Shown in pieces: positions 1 through 5,468 of a DNA stretch of 13,263 nt. The position numbers and the translations under genes were made by a program. Source of the stretch: Deferribacteres bacterium (lineage in GTDB: Bacteria; Thermosulfidibacterota; Thermosulfidibacteria; Thermosulfidibacterales; Thermosulfidibacteraceae); contig JAADEW010000065.1 of assembly GCA_013153205.1 (NCBI GenBank), forward strand, positions 1 through 13,263, in the 5' to 3' direction. The notes under the pieces were generated by a model. The model worked only from the letters and a program-made list of their open reading frames with translations, was not told the origin of the DNA and did not search any database. Numbering within the stretch: position 1 is the first letter of the stretch; each line of letters opens with the position of its first letter.

Positions 1-1
1 A

Positions 2-160
2 AATGGAATGAAAGCCAACTGCAAAAGCATTCTGGGACTTCTTGCCCTGGGGGCATCAAGGGGAACCATTCTTGAGTTAAGTGCTGAAGGGGCAGATGAG
101 AGTGAGGCTTTTGAGGCTATGAAACGCCTCTTTGAGGAGAGGTTCGGGGAGGAAGAATGA
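2..160 (+). CDS. ptsH: Phosphocarrier protein HPr, 3' part only (5' end outside window)
   Basis: HPr carries a phosphoryl group from enzyme I on a catalytic histidine (His15 in model HPr) to downstream PTS proteins in the cytoplasm. Reading from base 2 gives 52 residues and a TGA stop. The visible part begins NGMKANCKSILGLLALGASR, which matches the regulatory serine segment of HPr (NAKSIMGVMSLG in model proteins). The serine of KSIL corresponds to Ser46, the target of HPr kinase in many bacteria. The fold then ends with the expected C-terminal helix (ESEAFEAMKRLFEERFGEEE). The His15 region lies outside the window, so catalytic competence cannot be checked. The stop overlaps the ptsI start as ATGA, so the two are probably one translationally coupled operon. 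No sugar-specific EII gene is visible on this side. Confidence 0.9.
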   Translation, partial: NGMKANCKSILGLLALGASRGTILELSAEGADESEAFEAMKRLFEERFGEEE

Positions 161-1749
161 GGCGTATCCTTAAAGGAAAAGGGCTTTCTCCGGGCAGGGT
201 CAGAGGGAAAGCCGCCCTTGCTGTTCACATGCCCGTTAGAAAGACGGAGGCCAAACCCGTTCAGTTTTCTGAGGAGATAAGGCGTTTTTTCAAGGCAATA
301 AGCGCCGCCAAGAGGGACCTTGAGATTCTGCGCTCAAGGATAGTGAAGACTTACAAAAAGCAGGAAGCCTCTGACATCATATCAACCTATCTCATGTTTA
401 TAGACGACCCGTCCTTTCTTGATTCCGTTACCGATAAGATAAGAAGGGGATACAGCGCTTACGACGCTATAACCGAGTTTTTTGACGAGATACTGGAGAA
501 GTTTAAACGCATAGACGACAAGTATTTGAGGGAGAGAGAAAAGGACATAAAGTATGTGAGGCGCTACATCCTTACAAAGCTTTTTGAGGCTGAAATCAAC
601 TGGGACGACATTTTGAAGAGGGGAGACATCCTTATAATCCCCTTCATCTCACCGGTTGATGTCCTCTATTTGAGCGATAAGGGCTTCAAAGGGGTGATTG
701 TGGAAAGGGGAAGTGAAACCTCCCATACCTCCATCCTCGCCAGAGCCCTTTCCCTTCCCATGGTAAAGTATCCCGACGCCACGGAGGTTCTTGAAGACGG
801 ACAGGAACTGCTGATAGACGGGGCAGAGGGGATTATCATCGTTGAGCCTGAGGAGAGCGACGGCGTATCCGAGAGGGTGGAGATAAAGCCCATAGGTGAG
901 CCCCGGACTTCGGACGGCGTGTATGTTGATATATTTGCCAACATAGACTTTCCTGAGGAGGCGGTTACCGTTAAGGCTTACGGTGCGAAAGGGGTGGGAA
1001 TCTTCCGCACCGAATACCTCTACATGACTTCCAAGGACTGGCCTTCGGAAGAGCAACAGGTGGACTACATCAGGCGACTGCTCAATTATGTTGGAGATTT
1101 GCCGGTGACCATAAGGATTGCCGACCTTGGAGGGGAAAAGATACCTATATATGCGGAGTTTCTGAGGGAGGTTCTCAACTACCGCGGTATCAGATTCTTT
1201 ATGCACGAGGAAAGGCTGTTCAGAACCCACATAAGAGCCATCCTGAAGGCTTTTTCCGGCAGGAGCCTGAGGCTTCTCATTCCCATGGTCTCTTCTCCCT
1301 ATGAGGTGAAGTGGGTTAAAACAGTTATGGATGAGGAGCTTGGAGGTATTAGCGAAAAACCGGAAGAGATACTTCTTGGAGCCATGATAGAGACCCCAGC
1401 CGGGGTTATGTCTTCTGCAGAAATCTGTGAAGATGTTGATTTCGTTAGCGTTGGCACCAACGACCTTATGAGCTTTTCTTTCGGCATAGACAGGGAGCTG
1501 AAGGTTCCGGATTACCTTGAGCCTCCGGAAAACCTCACTCTCATCCGCATGCTTAAAGAGATATACGACGCCGCCTCAGGAAAAGAGATAACCGTGTGCG
1601 GTGAGGTGGCAAGGGACAGGCTCTACCTTCCCTACATCCTTGCCATAGGCATAAGGCGCCTGAGCATCAATCCTGCTTTCATACCGGATTTGGTGAGCGA
1701 GCTTAACAGAATAAGCGTTAAAGATGTGAAGCTTGAAGGGCTCAAGTAG
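157..1749 (+). CDS. ptsI: PTS enzyme I (phosphoenolpyruvate-protein phosphotransferase)
   Basis: Enzyme I autophosphorylates from PEP and passes the phosphate to HPr. The N-terminal HPr-binding and swivelling domains span about residues 1-225, with the active histidine His190 in GSETSHTSILARALSLP. The C-terminal PEP-binding TIM barrel follows from about 250. Recognisable PEP/metal elements are R284 (GIFRTEYLYM), R320 (RIADLGGEK), E412 (IETPAG), GTNDL at 433-437 and the general-acid cysteine C481 (VCGEVARD). At 530 aa it is shorter than the usual 570-590; by eye the linker between the two halves and the C-terminal tail are both trimmed. The segment that is normally ENPxLGxR reads EVLNYRGIR (338-346), so only part of this PEP-domain motif is kept. 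The start ATG overlaps the ptsH stop and has a GGGGAGG ribosome-binding site a few bases upstream. The gene ends 3 nt from a convergent gene. The short divergent form suggests a regulatory PTS, but that is inference. Confidence 0.95.
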   Translation: MRRILKGKGLSPGRVRGKAALAVHMPVRKTEAKPVQFSEEIRRFFKAISAAKRDLEILRSRIVKTYKKQEASDIISTYLMFIDDPSFLDSVTDKIRRGYSAYDAITEFFDEILEKFKRIDDKYLREREKDIKYVRRYILTKLFEAEINWDDILKRGDILIIPFISPVDVLYLSDKGFKGVIVERGSETSHTSILARALSLPMVKYPDATEVLEDGQELLIDGAEGIIIVEPEESDGVSERVEIKPIGEPRTSDGVYVDIFANIDFPEEAVTVKAYGAKGVGIFRTEYLYMTSKDWPSEEQQVDYIRRLLNYVGDLPVTIRIADLGGEKIPIYAEFLREVLNYRGIRFFMHEERLFRTHIRAILKAFSGRSLRLLIPMVSSPYEVKWVKTVMDEELGGISEKPEEILLGAMIETPAGVMSSAEICEDVDFVSVGTNDLMSFSFGIDRELKVPDYLEPPENLTLIRMLKEIYDAASGKEITVCGEVARDRLYLPYILAIGIRRLSINPAFIPDLVSELNRISVKDVKLEGLK

Positions 1750-1752
1750 TTT

Positions 1753-1962
1753 TCAGTTGTTTTTGGACATAAAAAGCTTTACAAAAGCCTGAATGCTTCT
1801 GTCGTAGGTCCTTTCAAACTCGTCAGGAAAATAGCATGCGGGAAGCTCTCCCCGTGCCCGGTGGTATGCGATACACTCGCAACAGTAACCCTTTTTGGAG
1901 CACGGCTCATAGGTGCAGTTACAGTTTTCAAGATTTTTTCTGTAGTTTTTGCAGTCCTTCAT
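1753..1962 (-). CDS. Small cysteine-rich protein, DUF6485-like
   Basis: A 69-residue protein of unknown function that resembles the DUF6485 family of short cysteine-rich cytoplasmic proteins; this is recalled from pattern, not searched. Eight cysteines lie at positions 4, 14, 16, 21, 27, 28, 30 and 43, in the patterns CxC, CCxC and ELPACYFP. They suggest bound zinc or an Fe-S cluster. There is no signal peptide or membrane segment. The ATG overlaps the rpsT stop as ATGA, with a GAGGAGAA ribosome-binding site inside the end of rpsT, so translation is probably coupled to S20. It converges on ptsI with a 3-nt gap. Coding status is supported by the RBS, the overlap and the family-like cysteine spacing. 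Function is unknown. Confidence 0.8.
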   Translation of the reverse strand: MKDCKNYRKNLENCNCTYEPCSKKGYCCECIAYHRARGELPACYFPDEFERTYDRSIQAFVKLFMSKNN

Positions 1963-2243
1963 TTCTCCTCTGTCTGGGCGAGGTATTTGTTGACTCTGCT
2001 CATGAGCCTTGACTTTCTCCTTGCCCCTTCGTTTCTGTGAAACACGCCTTTGCTCACGGCTTTATCTATGGCTTTCTGGGCTATTACGAGCCTTGCGAGA
2101 ACCTCTTCTTTTGATGCGTTATCCTTTATGGCTAAGAGAACCTTTTTTGTCATGGTCTTCACATAGCTTCTTATGGACTTGTTTCTCAATCTCCTCTTTT
2201 CTGCCTGTCTCATCCTCTTTTTAGCGGACTTAATGTTCGGCAA
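1959..2243 (-). CDS. rpsT: 30S ribosomal protein S20
   Basis: S20 is a primary-binding protein of the small ribosomal subunit that contacts 16S rRNA. The 94-residue product begins MPNIKSAKKRMRQAEKRRLR, the diagnostic S20 N-terminus, and contains NKSIRSYVKTMTKK and KGVFHRNEGARRKSRLM, both typical of the family; the usual length is 85-95 aa. It is strongly basic and helical. The start codon is TTG (bases 2243-2241), preceded by a GGGAGGG Shine-Dalgarno with about 7 nt spacing; no in-frame ATG would preserve the conserved N-terminus. E. coli rpsT also uses UUG and is autogenously repressed by S20, so this rare start may be a regulatory feature here (inference). It is the first gene of a two-gene operon with the cysteine-rich protein and is divergent from the cdaR-like gene. 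Confidence 0.96.
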   Translation of the reverse strand: MPNIKSAKKRMRQAEKRRLRNKSIRSYVKTMTKKVLLAIKDNASKEEVLARLVIAQKAIDKAVSKGVFHRNEGARRKSRLMSRVNKYLAQTEEK

Positions 2244-2290
2244 CTTGAGCCCTCCCTTTTAAATTTTCAGTGTGCCTTTGAATGCCATAC

Positions 2291-2319
2291 TTGCCTTGGA
2301 GTGTCAATAGTTTTATACC
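2291..2319 (+). promoter_or_regulatory. Candidate sigma70-type promoter for the cdaR-glmM-pdxJ-pgpA-lptD operon
   Basis: TTGCCT (2291-2296) and TATACC (2314-2319) are separated by 17 bp, each matching consensus at 4/6. Transcription would start near 2326, about 30 nt upstream of the proposed AUU start at 2356. It overlaps the candidate rpsT promoter on the opposite strand, so the two directions would compete for RNA polymerase if both are real. Confidence 0.3.
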
Positions 2320-2339
2320 CTTTTAGGGGATAGAGTAAA
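2312..2339 (-). promoter_or_regulatory. Candidate sigma70-type promoter for rpsT
   Basis: On the minus strand TTTACT (2339-2334) and TATAAA (2317-2312) are separated by 16 bp. They match the -35 and -10 consensus at 4/6 and 5/6. This would start transcription near 2305 and leave a leader of about 60 nt before the TTG of rpsT. A TTGACA hexamer also lies at 2307-2302, but it has no convincing -10 box 17 bp away. Read by eye only. Confidence 0.35.
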
Positions 2340-2355
2340 TTGAGGAGGTAGATAG

Positions 2356-2949
2356 ATTAGGAACTTTTCCGAGAAGCTTCTGGCTTTCATTATTGCGTTT
2401 CTTTTGTGGAATTACATAACCTCGCAGGGCAGTGTAGAGGTGACTTATGTTGTGCCCATTGAGTATAGAAACATGCCTTCCGACTTTGAGATTGTGGGGG
2501 ATTTTCCCTCCTTTGTTACCGTGCGCTTGAGGGGGAGTGCTTTAATTCTCAGAAACTTGAAGCCTCAGGACATAAAGGTGTGGGTTGATTTGAGGGATGT
2601 AAAAGAGGGGAAGAACAAGATATACATTAAAAACGTCAAGGTTCCCGAAGGGGTTAAGGTGGTCAAGGTAAGTCCCGAAAGAATTGTGATTGGATTTGAA
2701 AAGATTGTGGCGAAACGGCTGGGTGTTAAGGTAAAGTGGAGGAAGAAACCGAAGTTCAGGTGGAGGGTATCTCCTCCCTATGTGGAGGCACGGGGCAGAA
2801 AGAGCATCCTTAAAAAGATGAAGTTTGTTACCACGGAACCCGTTGACCCCGATGTTCTTATGGCCGATAAGGTAATTGAGGTGAGGATAACGGCTCCTGC
2901 CGCCATAACCATTGAACCGGAGATGGTAAGGGTGGAGGTCTTGGAATGA
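2356..2949 (+). CDS. CdaR/YbbR-domain membrane-anchored protein, AUU start
   Basis: YbbR-domain proteins such as CdaR sit in the inner membrane with their domains outside, and in Firmicutes modulate the diadenylate cyclase CdaA. The 197-residue product has a short basic N-terminus, one membrane helix (about residues 7-20, KLLAFIIAFLLWNYIT) and then about 175 residues of beta-rich, Lys/Val-rich sequence that fit two YbbR repeats; many family members have three or four. I place the start at ATT (2356-2358) because GGAGGT (2344-2349) sits exactly 6 nt upstream, a stop codon precedes it in frame, and only this start keeps the membrane anchor common to the family. The first conventional alternative, TTG at 2404, has no ribosome-binding site and cuts the helix in half. 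The stop overlaps glmM as ATGA, the usual partner in cdaA-cdaR-glmM operons. No cdaA is present here. An ATG-to-ATT sequencing error is the main alternative. Confidence 0.85.
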   Translation: MRNFSEKLLAFIIAFLLWNYITSQGSVEVTYVVPIEYRNMPSDFEIVGDFPSFVTVRLRGSALILRNLKPQDIKVWVDLRDVKEGKNKIYIKNVKVPEGVKVVKVSPERIVIGFEKIVAKRLGVKVKWRKKPKFRWRVSPPYVEARGRKSILKKMKFVTTEPVDPDVLMADKVIEVRITAPAAITIEPEMVRVEVLE

Positions 2950-4292
2950 AAAGGCTTTTTGGCACCGATGGAATAAGGGGAAGAGCCAATGTCTATCCCA
3001 TGACCCCTGAGGTTGCTCTGAAGGTGGGCAAGGCAGTTGGGCTTCTGTTCAGCAACAACTCCCACTCAAAGGGCAGGGTGATTATAGGTAAGGACACGAG
3101 GCTTTCCGGCTATATGCTGGAAGCCGCTCTCGTTGCAGGTATATGTGCTATGGGAGCTGATGCCTATCTTCTGGGGCCCATGCCCACACCGGGTATAAGC
3201 TTTATCACCAAAAACATGAGGGCAGATGCAGGAATCGTCATATCGGCTTCCCATAACCCTTACTGGGATAACGGCATAAAGCTTTTCACCTCTGAGGGGA
3301 TGAAGCTGGACGACGAGCTTGAGGCGAGAATGGAGGAGCTGATAACCTCCGAAAAGATTGATGGTTCGCCGGATAAAATAGGCAAGGCCTTCAGGATTGA
3401 AGACGCCGTGGGCAGGTATGTGGTCCATTTGAAGCAGTCTTTTCCTGAGGGAAAGACTCTGGACGGTTTGAAGATAGTGGTTGATTGCGCAAACGGCGCT
3501 ACCTACAAGGTGGCTCCCATGGTTTTCGGTGAGCTCGGTGCCGAAGTGGTGAAGATGAACTGTGAACCTGACGGGTTCAACATAAACGAAAACTGCGGTT
3601 CCACCTGTCCTGAGCCCATGGCAAAGAGGGTGGTGGACGAAAAAGCTCACATTGGGTTTGCCTTTGACGGAGATGGGGACAGGGTGATTATAGCCGATGA
3701 GAAGGGGAACATAATAGATGGCGATGACATTCTTGCCGTATGCGGTATAGAGCTGAAAAGGGAAGGGGCCCTGCCTTCTAACAAGGTGGTATCAACTGTA
3801 ATGGCGGGGAAGGGGCTTGAAGTCTCTTTGGGCAGAGAGGGGATAGAACTTGTAAGAACCAGGGTTGGGGATAGGTTTGTTTACGAGAAGATGGTGGAGC
3901 TTGGGGCTCCTCTGGGTGGTGAGCCTTCAGGACATGTTATCTTTAAAAAGTTTGCGGAAACAGGAGACGGGATACTCACGGCTCTTCAGGTGCTGTGGGT
4001 GATGATAAAGCACGGCAGGCCCCTTTCGGAGATTGTGGCGGAAAGGAGCCTCCGCTTTCCCAAGGTGGAAAAGTCTGTTGAGGTATCCGAGAAAAAGCCC
4101 CTTGAGGATACCCCCCTTGCTTCTGTTATAGAAAAAGCCGATAACGAGTGTAAAGCCATGAGCGGACGCGTTCTGGTCAGGTATTCCGGAACCGAGATGA
4201 AGCTGAGGATTCTGGTTGAGGGGGAGGATGAGCTTCTCGTGGAAAAGATAGCCTCTTTTATAGCGGAGCAAGCAGCCAAATACCTTTCTTAA
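2946..4292 (+). CDS. glmM: Phosphoglucosamine mutase
   Basis: GlmM converts glucosamine-6-phosphate to glucosamine-1-phosphate, feeding UDP-GlcNAc for peptidoglycan and LPS in the cytoplasm. The 448-aa product shows the four alpha-D-phosphohexomutase signatures: the N-terminal FGTDGIRG (5-12), the active-site phosphoserine loop ISASHNP with Ser102, the Mg-binding DGDGDR with D241, D243 and D245, the sugar-specificity loop GEPSGH (325-330), and the C-terminal phosphate-binding loop RYSGTEM (412-418). Ser102 and D241/243/245 coincide with E. coli GlmM numbering. Met418 replaces the usual proline of SGTEP. The start ATG overlaps the cdaR-like stop and has a GGAGGT ribosome-binding site 6 nt upstream. 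The gene lies in an envelope operon, consistent with its role. Confidence 0.97.
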   Translation: MKRLFGTDGIRGRANVYPMTPEVALKVGKAVGLLFSNNSHSKGRVIIGKDTRLSGYMLEAALVAGICAMGADAYLLGPMPTPGISFITKNMRADAGIVISASHNPYWDNGIKLFTSEGMKLDDELEARMEELITSEKIDGSPDKIGKAFRIEDAVGRYVVHLKQSFPEGKTLDGLKIVVDCANGATYKVAPMVFGELGAEVVKMNCEPDGFNINENCGSTCPEPMAKRVVDEKAHIGFAFDGDGDRVIIADEKGNIIDGDDILAVCGIELKREGALPSNKVVSTVMAGKGLEVSLGREGIELVRTRVGDRFVYEKMVELGAPLGGEPSGHVIFKKFAETGDGILTALQVLWVMIKHGRPLSEIVAERSLRFPKVEKSVEVSEKKPLEDTPLASVIEKADNECKAMSGRVLVRYSGTEMKLRILVEGEDELLVEKIASFIAEQAAKYLS

Positions 4293-4306
4293 ATAGGGAG
4301 GAGAGC

Positions 4307-5035
4307 ATGAAATATATCAGGCTTGGTGTCAATGTTGACCATGTGGCTACGGTGCGCGAGGCGAGAAAGACTTACGAACCCGACCCTGTTGCCGCCGCTG
4401 TTCTGGCTGAGCTTGGAGGAGCGGACGGTATCACGGTGCATCTGAGAATGGACAGAAGGCACATAAAAGAGAGGGACCTCAAGCTGTTAAAGGAGGTGGT
4501 CAAAACCCGGTTGAATCTTGAAATGGCAACCACTGATGAGATGCTCAAGATAGCTTTAACCGTGAAGCCCCATCAGGTTACCCTCGTTCCGGAAAGGGAA
4601 GGGGAGATAACCACTGAAGGCGGGCTTGATGTTGAGTCCAACCTTGACAAGGTGAGCAAGGTGATAGAGGCTTTGAAAAGAGAAGGGATTGAGGTGAGCA
4701 TCTTCGTTGACCCTGAACCCGTTCAGATAAAGGCTTCAAAGAGGGCTGGAGCCGATGCCATAGAGATTCACACCGGTATTTACGCGGAGGCGCGGGGTGA
4801 AAAGAGGATTGGTGAGGAGCTGAGCAGGATATTTGAATCGGCCAATCTTGCCAAAAATCTTGGCTTGAAGGTTCACGCAGGACACGGCTTGAACTACAAA
4901 AACATAATCCCTGTGCTCAAGACCCCCGGTCTGGAAGAGGTTAACATAGGCCACAGCATAGTGGCGAGGGCGGTTCTCGTGGGGATGGAAAGGGCTGTGA
5001 GGGAGATGAAAGAGGTGATAGATGCGTTCTCCTAA
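4307..5035 (+). CDS. pdxJ: Pyridoxine 5'-phosphate synthase
   Basis: PdxJ condenses 1-deoxyxylulose-5-phosphate with 3-amino-2-oxopropyl phosphate to make pyridoxine 5'-phosphate, the last ring-forming step of the DXP-dependent vitamin B6 pathway, in the cytoplasm. The 242-aa TIM barrel starts with the family signature LGVNVDHVATVREAR. It keeps the residues known from E. coli at the same numbers: His45 and Arg47 (VHLR), Glu72 (NLEMA), Glu153 (IEIHTG) and His193 (AGHGLNY). The normally invariant HLREDRRHI reads HLRMDRRHI, with Met48 in place of Glu. GGGAGGAG precedes the ATG, which lies 14 nt after glmM. The 3' end overlaps pgpA by 14 nt. Confidence 0.97.
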   Translation: MKYIRLGVNVDHVATVREARKTYEPDPVAAAVLAELGGADGITVHLRMDRRHIKERDLKLLKEVVKTRLNLEMATTDEMLKIALTVKPHQVTLVPEREGEITTEGGLDVESNLDKVSKVIEALKREGIEVSIFVDPEPVQIKASKRAGADAIEIHTGIYAEARGEKRIGEELSRIFESANLAKNLGLKVHAGHGLNYKNIIPVLKTPGLEEVNIGHSIVARAVLVGMERAVREMKEVIDAFS

Positions 5036-5462
5036 GGTGCTCTTTCTAACGGGTCTGGGAGCGGGGCTTTCTCCCGTTGCACCGGGAACCGCTGGTTCTG
5101 TGGTGGGGCTGCTTCTCTATCTTCTATTTCTCTCAAAGATGCCGTGTATTATCGCTCTGTTTGTTATTCTGTTTGTTATGGGGCTTTCAATCCACTTTTG
5201 TGAGGAGTCGGTGGCACTCTTCGGTGAAGAGGACAGCCCGAAAATAGTTATAGACGAGATAGTGGGGATGTGGGTTTCCCTTTTCTGTGTGAAGCTCTCC
5301 TTCTATTCAGTTGTTGATGCATTTTTGATATTCAGGTTTTTTGATATCTACAAACCTTACCCGGTGAGGTTTATGGATAGATTGGGAGGAGGCGCTGGCA
5401 TAGTTATGGACGATGTGATGGCTGGTATTCTCACCAACATCATACTGAGGATTATTTTCTGA
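5022..5462 (+). CDS. pgpA: Phosphatidylglycerophosphatase A
   Basis: PgpA removes the phosphate from phosphatidylglycerophosphate to give phosphatidylglycerol in the inner membrane. The 146-aa protein carries the family's conserved blocks: GLGAGLSPVAPGTAGSVVG near the N-terminus, KIVIDEIVGMWVSL in the middle, and FRFFDIYKPYPVRFMDRLGGGAGIVMDD (split here only for description) before a C-terminal hydrophobic segment. There are about four hydrophobic stretches, as expected for this small membrane enzyme, and the acidic residues of IVIDE and VMDD are the likely metal-binding and catalytic positions. The ATG lies inside the end of pdxJ in another frame, with AGAGGTG upstream, so the two are probably translationally coupled. 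Confidence 0.95.
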   Translation: MRSPKVLFLTGLGAGLSPVAPGTAGSVVGLLLYLLFLSKMPCIIALFVILFVMGLSIHFCEESVALFGEEDSPKIVIDEIVGMWVSLFCVKLSFYSVVDAFLIFRFFDIYKPYPVRFMDRLGGGAGIVMDDVMAGILTNIILRIIF

Positions 5463-5468
5463 GGGCAG

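Noticed and set aside
649..1230. 193-residue open frame opposite ptsI
   Set aside because: It lies wholly antisense to a clear EI gene, shows no recognisable domain or RBS, and its composition is what an antisense frame of a conserved gene gives.
1732..1764. Intrinsic terminator at the ptsI / cysteine-rich gene junction
   Set aside because: The stem is only 5 bp with an interrupted T tract, so it is too weak to list as a terminator; mentioned in a finding only.
2279..2307. Second rpsT promoter with a perfect TTGACA (minus strand 2307-2302)
   Set aside because: The hexamer at 17-bp spacing is CATTCA, which matches the -10 consensus at only 2/6; no better -10 box at 16 or 18 bp.
3066..3650. 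194-residue open frame opposite glmM
   Set aside because: Antisense to the best-conserved part of glmM; no family signature and His/Cys-rich composition typical of a shadow frame.
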